The notes below the pieces were generated by a model. It saw only the letters and a program-made list of their open reading frames with translations, was not told the origin of the DNA and did no database searches. Source: Robertkochia aurantiaca (GTDB lineage Bacteria > Bacteroidota > Bacteroidia > Flavobacteriales > Flavobacteriaceae). From it: a DNA stretch of 64,000 bases. Location of the stretch: NCBI RefSeq assembly GCF_020166495.1, contig NZ_JAINZS010000002.1, forward strand, positions 434,001-498,000, given 5' to 3'. The position numbers and the translations under genes are program-made. Below are positions 16,551 through 26,094 of the stretch, piece by piece (position 1 is the stretch's first letter; each line of letters starts with the position of its first letter).

Positions 16551-17384
16551 CTAATTTATAAATTTTACGGCAACCCAATGATTCTTTTCCAGGTTTTGAA
16601 CATATTTTAACGAATGACGCTCACACAATTCCCTGATCCCGGGGATATCATCCTTATAAAACCCACTGAGTAATAAAACGCCATTCTCATTCAGTGACCG
16701 AACATAAACCGGTATATCTCTCAGCAATATATTACGGTTGATATTTGCAATAATCACGTCATAGGTCTTTCCGTCAAGCAGGGCTGCATCACCTTCGTAT
16801 ACGCTGATGTTCTGACAATTATTCCGTTCAGCATTCTCAATCGAATTCAGGTAACACCAGTTATCGATATCGATGGCATCAACTTCCTTTGCTCCGCGCA
16901 TTTCAGCAAGTATGGCCAAGATACCGGTACCACATCCCATGTCGAGTACCCGCTTACCACTGAGATCTTCCTCCAGTAATAATTCGATCATCATGTGAGT
17001 GGTCTCATGATGCCCCGTTCCGAAGCTCATTTTTGGCTCAATAACTATATCAAAACGAGTCTCCGGTTTCTTGTGGAAGGGTGCTCTAACGGTACACAAC
17101 CCATTTACCGTAATGGGATCAAAACTTTTTTCCCAGGCTTCGTTCCAGTTCTCCTGGGCGATTTCAGTCAGGGAATATTGAATGCGAAAGGCAGGATTAG
17201 AAAAAAGATACATATTTTCAAGAGCATCCTGGTCAAACGCCTCTTTTACTATGTAAGCCTTCACCCCTGTATCGGTTTCCACAAAGCTTTCAAAGCCAAG
17301 TTCGCCCAATTCAGCGATTAGAATATCACGACCTGCCTCTACAGGATCAACCTCCAGGGCTACTTCAATATATAATTCAGACAT
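16551..17384 (-). CDS. prmA: ribosomal protein L11 methyltransferase PrmA
   Basis: This 277-residue class I methyltransferase has the SAM motif VLDMGCGTGILAI (residues ~145-157) and the product-site motif IIANINRN (~212-219). The N-terminal substrate-binding domain (VEVALEVDP, QENWNEAWEK) matches PrmA. It trimethylates L11, whose gene rplK is also in this window. It sits between tpiA (10 bases upstream) and clpS (9 bases downstream), forming a tpiA-prmA-clpS unit. Confidence 0.95.
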   Translation of the reverse strand: MSELYIEVALEVDPVEAGRDILIAELGELGFESFVETDTGVKAYIVKEAFDQDALENMYLFSNPAFRIQYSLTEIAQENWNEAWEKSFDPITVNGLCTVRAPFHKKPETRFDIVIEPKMSFGTGHHETTHMMIELLLEEDLSGKRVLDMGCGTGILAILAEMRGAKEVDAIDIDNWCYLNSIENAERNNCQNISVYEGDAALLDGKTYDVIIANINRNILLRDIPVYVRSLNENGVLLLSGFYKDDIPGIRELCERHSLKYVQNLEKNHWVAVKFIN

Positions 17385-17394
17385 TATTTCTTAC

Positions 17395-18147
17395 TTAGAT
17401 GGCTTTGACAATGGCCATAAAATCATCAGCATTCAGGGAAGCTCCCCCTATCAGACCTCCGTCAACATCTGGCTGCGAAAAGATCTCAGCAGCATTGTTC
17501 GGCTTCACACTCCCGCCGTAGAGAATACTGATCGAGTCTGCAAGCTCCTGATCATAGGCATCGGCGATAGTCTTACGAATAAAAGCGTGCATTTCCTGGG
17601 CTTGTTCAGGGCTGGCCGTCTCACCGGTACCGATCGCCCAAACCGGCTCATATGCCAGCACGATCGAAGACCAATCCTCTTTTTTCAGATGAAAAAGCGC
17701 ATTCTTCAATTGACCGGCAACCACTTCGAATTCCTTTTCCTTTTTCCGGTCTTCCAGTTCCTCTCCAAAACAGAAGATCACCCGCATATCGTTTTTCAGG
17801 GCTGTATCAACCTTGGCGCTTAGTAACTTATCATCCTCACCGAAATAAGCCCTGCGCTCTGAATGTCCCAGAATAACCGTATTTATTCCGACACTTTTTA
17901 ACATAGGAGCCGAAACTTCTCCGGTATATGCCCCGCTCTCTGCCTGGTGCATATTCTGAGCCACCACCTCTATCGGACTCTGACTCAGACTTTCAAAAGC
18001 ATTATAAAGGTTCGTGAACGGAGGGGCGATCATAACCTCTGCCTCAGTTTCAGGCATAGCTCTTTTCAGGTCTGCGATCAGGTCTGCGGTGGCCGAGAGG
18101 TCTTTATTCATCTTCCAGTTACCGGCTACTATTTTGTTTCTCATCAT
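17395..18147 (-). CDS. tpiA: triosephosphate isomerase
   Basis: The 250-residue enzyme has all the landmarks: GNWKMN near the start (catalytic Lys), HSERRAYFGE (catalytic His, ~98-107), AYEPVWAIGTGE (catalytic Glu and the flexible loop, ~169-180), and YGGSVKPNN for phosphate binding. It interconverts dihydroxyacetone phosphate and glyceraldehyde 3-phosphate in glycolysis and gluconeogenesis. First gene of a probable tpiA-prmA-clpS transcript. Confidence 0.97.
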   Translation of the reverse strand: MMRNKIVAGNWKMNKDLSATADLIADLKRAMPETEAEVMIAPPFTNLYNAFESLSQSPIEVVAQNMHQAESGAYTGEVSAPMLKSVGINTVILGHSERRAYFGEDDKLLSAKVDTALKNDMRVIFCFGEELEDRKKEKEFEVVAGQLKNALFHLKKEDWSSIVLAYEPVWAIGTGETASPEQAQEMHAFIRKTIADAYDQELADSISILYGGSVKPNNAAEIFSQPDVDGGLIGGASLNADDFMAIVKAI

Positions 18148-18272
18148 GATTGGATTATCGGTTATACTTATAATTCGACTTATGCATTAACAAGCCTTAG
18201 GGAATCAACACAAAAATATTAATAATAAGCCGATAGCCCTAATATCGTTCCCGCTTTTACCATCCTGCGAAC

Positions 18273-19361
18273 TCAGAATTCCAGTTCTTCTAAATCGTTA
18301 TAATGTACTTTTTGCTGAATCACACCTTCGCTAAGCTTTAGCACTCCCGGATTTGACCTCACGATGGTCTTAAGGGTGGTAAGGTCACAAAAATAAAACG
18401 GAATGTCGGACAGGAACCCGGCCTCTCTGATCTCCTGCTGCGATGAGGCAGACATCCCGATAACGGTATAACCAGATTGTTTGGCGCGTTCAATGACAGG
18501 TTTCAAAGCTTCAAAGGCTTCCTTATCTGCCTTACTCACCACTCGGGAAACAACCATGAGCAACTTCGGTTCAGTGAGTAATTCAGCTGTGTGATCGGCT
18601 CCGTTTCGCTCCATGGTGAAATCATGAATAGGTGGCTGGTACCCCGCTTGTATTTCTTCAGTTGTTACTTCGAGGTATTCACCATCAACTTCGGGATACG
18701 AGCCTTTGGTGGTTATAAGCGTGTCTTTCCCGTTCACTCTGAACTTCCAATGATAGGCATATACCGGTTTGGGAGCATCTTCGGGTATGGTCATTCCTTC
18801 CCTGATATCTGCACCCACGTGGTAAGGCCTGAAGTCTATCAAAGGTAAGTGAGCTATAACGTAGTAGGTGAACAGCACACATCCCAGAATGGTGAGAAAG
18901 CGAACCGATTTTGCTGTTCTGGGCGAAAGCCACGGCCTGATCAGTTCTTTTTTTATCAATAGCACCACGATCATGATCAGCAGTACCACATCTTTAAAAA
19001 ACGACTCCCACGGAGTCAGTTTGATCGCATCACCAAAACATCCGCAATCTGTCACCTTATTATAATAGGCTGAATAAAAGGTCAGAAAGGTGAAAAACAG
19101 GATCATCAGAAAAAGACTCCATACGGTGAGCTTCACCTGTGTACCCAGCAACAGTAAAACCCCAAGCAGTACTTCGAGTATCACCAGTATCACTGCCAGA
19201 GCCAGCGCGTAAGGCATTAAAAATTCGAGATTGAGTACTGACGGACTGAAATATTCTTCCAGCTTAAAGGCAAACCCTACCGGGTCATTCATCTTTATGA
19301 GCCCGCTGAAAATAAAAATGACTCCCGTGAGCAAACGGAATACTGTAACTAAAATTTTCAT
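18273..19361 (-). CDS. DoxX-family membrane protein with thioredoxin-like C-terminal part
   Basis: The N-terminal 150 residues form the four-helix DoxX core (FRLLTGVIFIFSGLIKMNDP at the start, a VTDCGCFGD loop with two Cys near 107-109). This is the BT_3928-like type of Bacteroidota. After a fifth membrane segment (~155-170) comes a periplasmic region ending in a thioredoxin-like fold (residues ~265-355) without a CxxC. The CGCFG pair may be redox-active, as in MauE/DoxX relatives. It lies 26 bases after the DUF1599 gene on the same strand. The function is probably quinone-linked or thiol chemistry at the membrane; this is inference. Confidence 0.8.
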   Translation of the reverse strand: MKILVTVFRLLTGVIFIFSGLIKMNDPVGFAFKLEEYFSPSVLNLEFLMPYALALAVILVILEVLLGVLLLLGTQVKLTVWSLFLMILFFTFLTFYSAYYNKVTDCGCFGDAIKLTPWESFFKDVVLLIMIVVLLIKKELIRPWLSPRTAKSVRFLTILGCVLFTYYVIAHLPLIDFRPYHVGADIREGMTIPEDAPKPVYAYHWKFRVNGKDTLITTKGSYPEVDGEYLEVTTEEIQAGYQPPIHDFTMERNGADHTAELLTEPKLLMVVSRVVSKADKEAFEALKPVIERAKQSGYTVIGMSASSQQEIREAGFLSDIPFYFCDLTTLKTIVRSNPGVLKLSEGVIQQKVHYNDLEELEF

Positions 19362-19387
19362 GATGTAAGGTTTAAAAAAGATTCAGA

Positions 19388-19933
19388 TCACTGATCGGCC
19401 TGCCCCAGGTGTATCATGGCGAAGACCGCATAATTGATCATATCCTGGTAATTGGCATCAATACCTTCGCTGACCAGGGTCTTCCCTTTATTGTTTTCGA
19501 TCTGTTTAACCCGAAGCAACTTCTGAAGAATAAGATCTGTCAGGGAACTCACCCTCATTTCACGCCAGGCCTCTCCATAATCATGGTTTTTATCCATCAT
19601 CAGGGCTTTGGTCTCGGCTATCAGGCGGTCATAGATCTCCAGGGCCTTTTTGGTATCGAGATCAGGTTGTTCCACTACTCCTTTTTCGAGTTGTACCAGG
19701 GCCATTACCGAATAGTTGATGATCCCAATGAATTCAGACACCTCATCTTCCTCTACCTTTCTCACCTCGTTTTCCTGCAATGACCGGATACGCTGAGCCT
19801 TGATAAATATCTGGTCTGTCAGGGAAGGCAGCCTTAGAATACGCCAGGCACTGCCGTAATCCTTCATCTTATTCGTAAAAAGATCCCGGCATTTATCGAT
19901 GACCCGGTCGTATTGTTCTGAGGTATTTTGCAT
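19388..19933 (-). CDS. DUF1599 protein, two tandem domains
   Basis: This 181-residue soluble protein is an internal duplication. Each half has a similar core (KMKDYGSAWRILRLPSLTDQ near residue 22 and KNHDYGEAWREMRVSSLTDL near 117), followed by a KxxRxxxxE helix. This is the DUF1599 pattern of Bacteroidota. The all-helical layout and acidic residues resemble MazG-like nucleotide pyrophosphohydrolases, but a function is not established. It is divergent from folP with about 90 bases between likely starts, and upstream of the DoxX gene. Confidence 0.85.
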   Translation of the reverse strand: MQNTSEQYDRVIDKCRDLFTNKMKDYGSAWRILRLPSLTDQIFIKAQRIRSLQENEVRKVEEDEVSEFIGIINYSVMALVQLEKGVVEQPDLDTKKALEIYDRLIAETKALMMDKNHDYGEAWREMRVSSLTDLILQKLLRVKQIENNKGKTLVSEGIDANYQDMINYAVFAMIHLGQADQ

Positions 19934-20023
19934 GGAGTTGATCGTATTTTGCGTAAATTTCGCGTAAATATTTTAAATGTTCAAACCCCTTCACCGAACA
20001 TTGTTATCCTTATAAAAATACTC

Positions 20024-20851
20024 ATGACCATAAATTGCAAAGGAGAACTGATCGACCTCAACACCCCCAGGGTAATGGGCATCTTAAATCTTACTCCCGA
20101 TTCCTTTTACGATGGTGGAAGCTATAAAAATGAAGAAGCCATCATCTCCCGTACCAAACAGATGCTGGATGAGGGAGCAGATTTTATCGATATCGGCGGT
20201 TACAGCTCCAGACCTGGAGCCGACGATGTTACTGTCGAAGAAGAACTCAGGCGAACCGTGAGTGTCACCCGGTTGCTGACCGATCACTTTCCGGGGATTC
20301 GCATTTCGATTGATACCTTCAGAGCTGAAGTGGCTCATGCGAATGTCGAGGCGGGAGCTGCCATGGTGAATGATATCAGCTCAGGAAGGCTGGATGACGA
20401 TATGCTTAAGACCGTAGGGCAGTTAAAAGTGCCTTACATCATGATGCACATGCGCGGCACCCCGCAAACCATGAAACAACTCACCGATTATAAGGATCTT
20501 CTTAGGGAAATGACCTACTACTTTTCAGAACGTATCGCTGCGGCGAGAGATCAAAAGATCAATGATATGATCATCGATCCGGGATTCGGTTTTGCCAAGA
20601 CGATCGATCAGAATTTCTACCTGTTGAAACACCTGAAAGATCTGCACATAATTGACAGGCCTGTTCTGGCGGGGATCAGCAGAAAATCGATGATACACAA
20701 AACCTTGGAAACGACCGCTGCAGAAGCTCTTAACGGCACCACCTGCCTTAATACCATAGCCCTGATGCATGGCGCCCATATTCTAAGGGTTCATGATGTA
20801 AGACCTGCCGTTGAGTGTGTGAAGCTGATCTCCAGGATGAAAGGCAGGTAA
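20024..20851 (+). CDS. folP: dihydropteroate synthase
   Basis: The enzyme shows VMGILNLTPDSFYDGG at its N-terminus, then IDIGGYSSRPGA, SIDTFRAEVA, MVNDISSG, IMMHMRGTP and IDPGFGFAK. These are the pterin-phosphate and p-aminobenzoate-site motifs; the last Arg-His region (HILRVHDVRP) is also present. It makes dihydropteroate and is the sulfonamide target. I choose the ATG at 20024, giving a 275-residue protein; a start 96 bases earlier would run back into the DUF1599 promoter region. cdaA follows after a 305-base repeat-bearing gap. Confidence 0.96.
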   Translation: MTINCKGELIDLNTPRVMGILNLTPDSFYDGGSYKNEEAIISRTKQMLDEGADFIDIGGYSSRPGADDVTVEEELRRTVSVTRLLTDHFPGIRISIDTFRAEVAHANVEAGAAMVNDISSGRLDDDMLKTVGQLKVPYIMMHMRGTPQTMKQLTDYKDLLREMTYYFSERIAAARDQKINDMIIDPGFGFAKTIDQNFYLLKHLKDLHIIDRPVLAGISRKSMIHKTLETTAAEALNGTTCLNTIALMHGAHILRVHDVRPAVECVKLISRMKGR

Positions 20852-21156
20852 CCAGGTATGTGGGTAGATGGGTATTTAGGTAGATGGGTACGTGGATAGT
20901 TGAATAAACAGGCAGTATTCCGTTGTACTTGTGATTTATTTTATGCAAAACCACCCCGCCTTGGTTGCAGGGCATGCCTCCTTGCCAAGGAGGGGTTATC
21001 GAGGTTCTTATATAAACTATGCTGAAAGTTTTATCAGGCTCGCTTAGACAAGCTTAGCATTACCCAGAACTCAATACTGTATAACCGAATCACTGCATAA
21101 CCGTACAACTGCTCCAGTCTCACATATTTTCATATTTTTACAAAAACCAAACTGCC
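20852..21156. repeat. intergenic space with octamer-period arrays and a palindromic element
   Basis: From 20853 to about 20905 the sequence runs in units of 8 bases ending mostly in GGT (for example AGATGGGT twice). At 20947-21004 is a palindromic element, described separately. At about 21076-21118 a second stretch again repeats with 8-base spacing (GCATAACC, GTACAACT). I see no gene here. Confidence 0.7.
20947..21004 (+). repeat. palindromic intergenic element, copy 1
   Basis: About 57 bases made of ACCACCCCGCC, a GC-rich hairpin around GCAGGGC, and a second hairpin CCTCCTTGCCAAGGAGG. It matches the element at 26151-26207 in opposite orientation, with roughly three quarters of positions the same by eye. 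It resembles REP-like palindromes of the phylum. Confidence 0.7.
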
Positions 21157-21945
21157 TTGGAACTATTCGATTTTGTAGACTTTCAGATCATTGATATCGT
21201 TGATATTGTTCTGGTTGCCTTCTTATTATACTATGTTTACAAACTGGTCAAAGGAACCGTAGCCATCAATATTTTCCTGGGTATCGTTATTATCTACCTC
21301 ATCTATCTTCTCACAGAGGCCCTTGATATGCGGGTACTCAGCAACATTTTCGGAAAATTCATCGGTGTAGGCTTCTTTGCCCTGATCGTGGTGTTTCAGC
21401 AGGAGATACGAAAGTTCCTCCTTTTGGTAGGCTCCACAAATCTCACCACGAAAAAAGGGTTTACCCGACATTTCAAATTTCTAAGGTCTGAGCAATTCAG
21501 CATCAATACAGATATTGACGCCATCGTTTCAGCTTGTGAAAAAATGGGGAAATCATTCACCGGGGCACTGTTGGTGATCGAAAGGAACAATTCGCTTGAC
21601 TTCGTAAAAAACACGGGGGACAAGATGAACATAGAGGTCACCCAGCCGATCATTGAAAGCATCTTTTACAAGAACAGTCCTTTACACGATGGGGCTGCCA
21701 TTATCGAAGACAATCATATTGTGGCTACACGGGTGATTCTTCCGGTGAGTAACGAAAGAAACATCCCTCTGCGTTTCGGCCTCAGGCACCGGGCAGCGGT
21801 TGGTATTACCGAAAAAACAGATGCCCTTGCCCTGGTGGTCAGCGAAGAAACCGGACAGATCTCCTATGTGAAAAACGGAGAGTTCGTACTGTTTGACCAT
21901 ATCGAAGACCTGAAAAAGCTGATCGAAAGGGATCTTTCCCTATGA
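21157..21945 (+). CDS. cdaA: diadenylate cyclase CdaA (c-di-AMP synthase)
   Basis: The 262-residue protein has three N-terminal membrane segments (residues ~10-85) and a DisA_N catalytic domain. The domain shows LHDGAAIIEDN (DGA motif, ~168-178) and RHRAAVGI (RHR motif, ~209-216). It makes c-di-AMP from two ATP. The start is TTG, preceded by no better in-frame start; the first residues ELFDFVDFQIIDIVDI match the family. It follows folP, a pairing common in Bacteroidota. No cdaR partner is visible. Confidence 0.95.
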   Translation: MELFDFVDFQIIDIVDIVLVAFLLYYVYKLVKGTVAINIFLGIVIIYLIYLLTEALDMRVLSNIFGKFIGVGFFALIVVFQQEIRKFLLLVGSTNLTTKKGFTRHFKFLRSEQFSINTDIDAIVSACEKMGKSFTGALLVIERNNSLDFVKNTGDKMNIEVTQPIIESIFYKNSPLHDGAAIIEDNHIVATRVILPVSNERNIPLRFGLRHRAAVGITEKTDALALVVSEETGQISYVKNGEFVLFDHIEDLKKLIERDLSL

Positions 21946-22015
21946 TCATTCACGTATTCTCTTCACTGAAAGTTTCAGTAAGGAATTTTATTTAACAACG
22001 GGCTTTATAAAAAGT

Positions 22016-23791
22016 TTACATTACCTCCTCCTCAGCCATGAACTGCACCTCGTACAGTTTGCGGTAGTAGCCATCGGTCTTTTTGAGGAGTTCATCATGA
22101 GTGCCGCGCTCGACGATATTCCCGGAATCCATTACGAGTATGGTATCGGCCTTTTTGACCGTGGCCAGGCGGTGGGCGATCACGATAGAAGTGCGTCCCT
22201 CGGTGATCTTATCGGTTGCCTTCTGGATCAGCATTTCGGTATGCCCGTCTACTGAAGAGGTAGCCTCATCCAGTATCAGAATACTCGGATTTGACACATA
22301 TGCTCTAAGGAATGCGATCAATTGCCTTTGTCCGCTGGAAAGCATACTTCCCCTTTCCTTTACATTGTAATCATATCCTCCCGGAAGACTCATGATAAAC
22401 TTATGCAATCCGATATCTTTAGCAGCCTGCACCACTTCTTCCCGGGTAATTTCAGGATCTTTAAGGGTAATATTGTGATAAATGGTGTCTGCAAAAAGAA
22501 ACACATCCTGTAATACAATCGCGATCTGCCCCCTAAGTGATTCCAGGGTAAAGTTCCTTATCTCCACTCCGTCGAGGGTTATCTCACCGCTTTTGATATC
22601 ATAAAACCTGTTCAGCAGATTGATGATGGTCGACTTTCCGGCTCCTGTGGCTCCCACTATAGCAATGGTTTGTCCGCGATGAGCTTCAAAAGAGATTCCG
22701 TGAAGCACTTCTTCATCTTCCACATAGCTGAAATGTACATCCCGAAACTCCAGATCTCCTTTCAGATCACTTGCTTCGACTGTTCCCTTGTTCTCCATGG
22801 TACTTTGGGTATCAAGCACACCAAAAACACGCTTGGCAGCCACCATACCCATTTGCAGGGTATTGAATTTATCAGCGATCTGCCTGAGTGGCCTGAACAA
22901 CATCTGCGATAACTGAATAAACATGAATATCGTACCCAACAATTCAATATTTCCCGAGGTTACGGCATCAAGACCGCCATACCATACCACCAGTCCGATG
23001 GTTACAGCCGACATCAGTTCAACAACGGCTATAAAAATAGAATTATACCATACTGTACTGATCCACGCTTTCTTGTGTTTCTCATTGATCTCGCGGAATT
23101 TCTCAAACTCGGTGTCCTCCTTTACGAACAACTGTACGATCTTCATACCCGACAGCCTTTCCTGCGCAAATGAATTGAGGTTAGATACTTCCTTTCTCAC
23201 CTCGATAAAAGCCTTCTTCATTGCCTTTTGAAAAAGCCGGGTGGCATAGAGCATCAGCGGCAGGATAGCAAATACGATCAGCGACAGTTCCCAGTTGAAA
23301 TACAGCATGACTCCTGCCACGACAACCATTTTCAGGAGATCACTCACGATCATAAAAAGCCCGTCACTAAAAATAGCCGCTATACGTTCGATATCGCTTA
23401 CCGCACGGGTAACCAGTACCCCTACTGAAGAGCTGTCGAAGTACTTCATTCTAAAATTGATCATACGATCAAAAAGCTTGATTCGCAGATCTTTGATCAC
23501 CGATTGACCAAGCCAATTGGCATAATATATAAATGACAGTTGTGAGAGCACTTCCATAATAAGTACCCCGGTCATGAGTAAAACGAAGTAAAGCAACCCT
23601 TCCGGATCTTTTTTGATCACGTAGTCATCTACGGTATACTTTAAAAGTATGGGTCTTAAAGTAGCGAACAGGGAAAGCAATATAGCCGCAAAGGCCACCC
23701 CCATGAAGGTTAGTTTATAGGGTTTTGTATAGTTGAGCAGCCTTCTGAACAACTTGTAATCGAAAGTATTTCCTGTAGTATCTTTTGTCAT
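22016..23791 (-). CDS. ABC exporter, permease fused to ATPase (MsbA/multidrug type)
   Basis: This 591-residue half-transporter has an N-terminal six-helix membrane domain (residues ~20-325) and a nucleotide-binding domain. The latter shows Walker A GATGAGKST (~382-390), signature LSSGQRQL (~486-493), Walker B ILILDEATSSVD (~508-519) and H-loop IAHRL. It works as a dimer at the inner membrane and may move lipids or drugs; the substrate is not predictable. It overlaps truA by 4 bases (ATGA), so the two are cotranscribed. Confidence 0.93.
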   Translation of the reverse strand: MTKDTTGNTFDYKLFRRLLNYTKPYKLTFMGVAFAAILLSLFATLRPILLKYTVDDYVIKKDPEGLLYFVLLMTGVLIMEVLSQLSFIYYANWLGQSVIKDLRIKLFDRMINFRMKYFDSSSVGVLVTRAVSDIERIAAIFSDGLFMIVSDLLKMVVVAGVMLYFNWELSLIVFAILPLMLYATRLFQKAMKKAFIEVRKEVSNLNSFAQERLSGMKIVQLFVKEDTEFEKFREINEKHKKAWISTVWYNSIFIAVVELMSAVTIGLVVWYGGLDAVTSGNIELLGTIFMFIQLSQMLFRPLRQIADKFNTLQMGMVAAKRVFGVLDTQSTMENKGTVEASDLKGDLEFRDVHFSYVEDEEVLHGISFEAHRGQTIAIVGATGAGKSTIINLLNRFYDIKSGEITLDGVEIRNFTLESLRGQIAIVLQDVFLFADTIYHNITLKDPEITREEVVQAAKDIGLHKFIMSLPGGYDYNVKERGSMLSSGQRQLIAFLRAYVSNPSILILDEATSSVDGHTEMLIQKATDKITEGRTSIVIAHRLATVKKADTILVMDSGNIVERGTHDELLKKTDGYYRKLYEVQFMAEEEVM

Positions 23792-24537
23792 GAATGCTGA
23801 AAAATAGTTTTTGGGTATTCCACCTTTGTCAGGTATAACCCATGAGCCGGCACAGAAGCTCCTGCTTCCCTCCTATCCCTGCTTTCGATGATTCGATGCA
23901 ATTCTGAAACTTCCATCCTGCCCGTACCTATCTCCATAAGAGTTCCGACCACGGCCCTGACCATATTTCGGAGAAAACGGTCTGCGCTGATGTGAAAAAC
24001 GAGACGGTTTCCGGTCACTTCCCATTCAGCACGACTCACCTTGCAAATATAAGTCTTAACATCGGTTTTAGATCTGGAAAAGCATTCGAAATCCTCGTAC
24101 TGCAAAAGCAAGGCTGCAGCTTGGTTCATTTTTTTTACGTCTGTCTCCTGCCTGTGATACCACGCCTGGTCAATAGCAAACGGATCCTTTCTGCTGATAA
24201 TATGATACTCGTAACTACGACTCACCGCATCAAAACGGGCATGAGCTTCATCATGAACCCGATAAATTTCATGAATGGCGATGTCTGCCGGGAGAAAAGC
24301 GTTTAAACGGTAAACGAGATCTGAAAGATCAGGAGGGGTTTCCAGGTCGAAATGCGCATACATCTGGCGGGCGTGTACCCCGGCATCGGTTCTTCCAGCC
24401 CCTGTAATACTTATATCTGTGCGCAACAGGGTAGACAAGGCCTTTTCAATGATTTCCTGAACCGATACATCTTTCGGTTGTACCTGCCACCCGTGGTATG
24501 CCGTTCCTCTGTATGAAAGCTCTGCAAAGTATCTCAA
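23788..24537 (-). CDS. truA: tRNA pseudouridine(38-40) synthase
   Basis: The 249-residue enzyme has the TruA catalytic motif GAGRTDAGVHARQ (residues ~47-59), with the catalytic Asp. The N-terminal RYFAELSYRGTAYHGWQ and later FLRNMVRAVVGTL (~185-197) also fit. It modifies uridines 38-40 in the anticodon stem. It is the first gene of a truA-ABC exporter unit and is divergent from the phosphoesterase gene, with 82 bases between. Confidence 0.97.
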   Translation of the reverse strand: MRYFAELSYRGTAYHGWQVQPKDVSVQEIIEKALSTLLRTDISITGAGRTDAGVHARQMYAHFDLETPPDLSDLVYRLNAFLPADIAIHEIYRVHDEAHARFDAVSRSYEYHIISRKDPFAIDQAWYHRQETDVKKMNQAAALLLQYEDFECFSRSKTDVKTYICKVSRAEWEVTGNRLVFHISADRFLRNMVRAVVGTLMEIGTGRMEVSELHRIIESRDRREAGASVPAHGLYLTKVEYPKTIFQHS

Positions 24538-24619
24538 GCTAAAAGTGCTATTTTTGTTTTCAAAATCTCAAAGATACCCATAATTCTTTGCTTAACGTTT
24601 TAAAAAAAATCTAAGGTTT

Positions 24620-25114
24620 ATGACCCGTATTCTCCTGTTATCAGACACCCACGGCCACATCGATGATGCCATTATGAAATACGCAGAACAGGCTGATCAG
24701 ATCTGGCATGCAGGTGATATCGGTGATCTGTCTGTGACCGATCGCCTGCAGAAAGCAACGCCTCTGAAGGCGGTCTGGGGCAATATCGATAACCATGAGA
24801 TACGCAAGGAGTTTCCTGAAAACAACCGTTTCATCTGTGAGGGTATAGATGTATGGATCACTCACATCGGCGGATATCCCGGGCGATATGATCGCAGAAT
24901 ACGGGAGGAGATCAGGGTTAACCCGCCAAAACTTTTTATTTGCGGACATTCGCATATACTCAAGGTCATCTCAGATAAAAAACTGGACCTGTTACACATG
25001 AACCCCGGTGCCGCCGGAAAACACGGGTTTCACCAGGTAAGAACGATGCTGCGGTTTGCCATTGACGGGGAAGATATCAAAGATCTGGAGGTCATCGAAT
25101 TAGGGAAGAGGTGA
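24620..25114 (+). CDS. YfcE/MJ0936-like metallophosphoesterase
   Basis: This 164-residue enzyme shows the calcineurin-like metal motifs LLSDTHGH (residues 5-12), HAGDIGD (~31-37), GNIDNHE (~55-61), ITHIGGYPG (~79-87) and CGHSH (~109-113). It is a single-domain phosphodiesterase of the YfcE family, probably Mn-dependent. The natural substrate is unknown. Long 8-base repeat arrays begin at its stop codon. Confidence 0.92.
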   Translation: MTRILLLSDTHGHIDDAIMKYAEQADQIWHAGDIGDLSVTDRLQKATPLKAVWGNIDNHEIRKEFPENNRFICEGIDVWITHIGGYPGRYDRRIREEIRVNPPKLFICGHSHILKVISDKKLDLLHMNPGAAGKHGFHQVRTMLRFAIDGEDIKDLEVIELGKR

Positions 25115-25377
25115 GATAGTCAAGTGGTCAGATGGTCAGGTAGTCAGATGGTCAGATGGTGAGATAGTCAAGTGGTCAGATGGTCAGATGGTCAGGTAGT
25201 CAGATGGTCAAAAGGTCATAAGGTCATAAGGTCATAAGGTCAAATAATTATGCTTTTTTTACTTCCATACCCTCATACCCTCATACCCTCATACCCTCAT
25301 ACCCTCATAACTGCATAACTGCATAACTGCATAACTGCATAACTGCATAACTGCATAACTGCATAACTGCATAACTT
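25112..25377. repeat. compound tandem arrays of 8-base period
   Basis: Adjacent arrays all have an 8-base period. From 25112 there are about 13 degenerate units ending GGT or AGT (CAGATGGT, CAAGTGGT), then three or four CATAAGGT units to ~25240. After a short gap come five ATACCCTC units (about 25267-25306), then about nine ATAACTGC units to 25375. The first unit overlaps the phosphoesterase stop. The arrays are probably length-variable. No open frame runs through. Confidence 0.85.
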
Positions 25378-25620
25378 TTATAAGTGAGGTAGTGATTATT
25401 GATTGTTTTTGAAATTTCTCATAAGGTGTAATCATTTACTTTTAAGTTCCTGCTCTTAACCGAAAAATCTATCCTGATTCCGGAAAAAGAATTAAATACC
25501 CTGATTTTTAGGTACATTTAAAACAAGTCCTTTCTCTTGCTCAGAAGAGCCTGTCTATACAGGAATTTCTTTTATCAAAGACGGCTATTTGTCGCTTAAC
25601 CTCGTCGTAAAAACTTAAAA
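25378..25620. other. intergenic space before the cupin gene
   Basis: AT-rich leader region. I see no gene, tRNA or hairpin of note. It presumably holds the cupin promoter, but no full TAnnTTTG box at a sensible distance is recognised. Confidence 0.4.
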
Positions 25621-26094
25621 ATGAATCGAGCATCACAGGCAAAGAAAGTCGGGAAAACTCATCCCTTTAAAGTAGTGAAAGATGGCGAAGGAATGAGCCT
25701 CAATGTACTGGGAGATCATCAGACCATCAAATTAACCGGGGAAGACACCAACGGGAAGTTCACCCTGGTAGAACAGAACAATCTGCCGGGAACCGAAATC
25801 CCGATGCACTTTCATGAAAATGAAGCAGAAGTATTTAAAGTAGAATCGGGCGAAGTGACTTTTTCTACAGCAGAATCTTCGATGATCCTACGTGCGGGAG
25901 AAATGATCTTTTTGCCACCGCTTACACCACATTCATTCAAAGTCACAGGAGATAAGCCGGCCCGGGTTACCCTCAGCATCTTTCCCGCAGGGATTGAAAA
26001 CATGTTCAGAGCCCTGAGTGAACTACCGGAAGGCCCGCCTGATTTTGAAAAAATCGCACAGATTTGTGGTGAACATGGGGTTCGTTTTGTTTGA
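25621..26094 (+). CDS. cupin-domain protein
   Basis: The 157-residue protein is a single double-stranded beta-helix. Cupin motif 1 is PMHFHENEAEVFKVESGEV (residues ~61-79; two His and a Glu as metal ligands) and motif 2 is LPPLTPHSFKVTGD (~101-114). The C-terminal part is a helical extension. It could be a quercetinase-like or mannose-isomerase-like enzyme or a ligand-binding protein; the family alone does not decide. It stands alone between repeat-bearing gaps. Confidence 0.85.
   Translation: MNRASQAKKVGKTHPFKVVKDGEGMSLNVLGDHQTIKLTGEDTNGKFTLVEQNNLPGTEIPMHFHENEAEVFKVESGEVTFSTAESSMILRAGEMIFLPPLTPHSFKVTGDKPARVTLSIFPAGIENMFRALSELPEGPPDFEKIAQICGEHGVRFV

Noticed and set aside
25112-25377. CRISPR array
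   Set aside because: Units are 8 bases with no spacers of 25-40 bases, and no cas genes are near.
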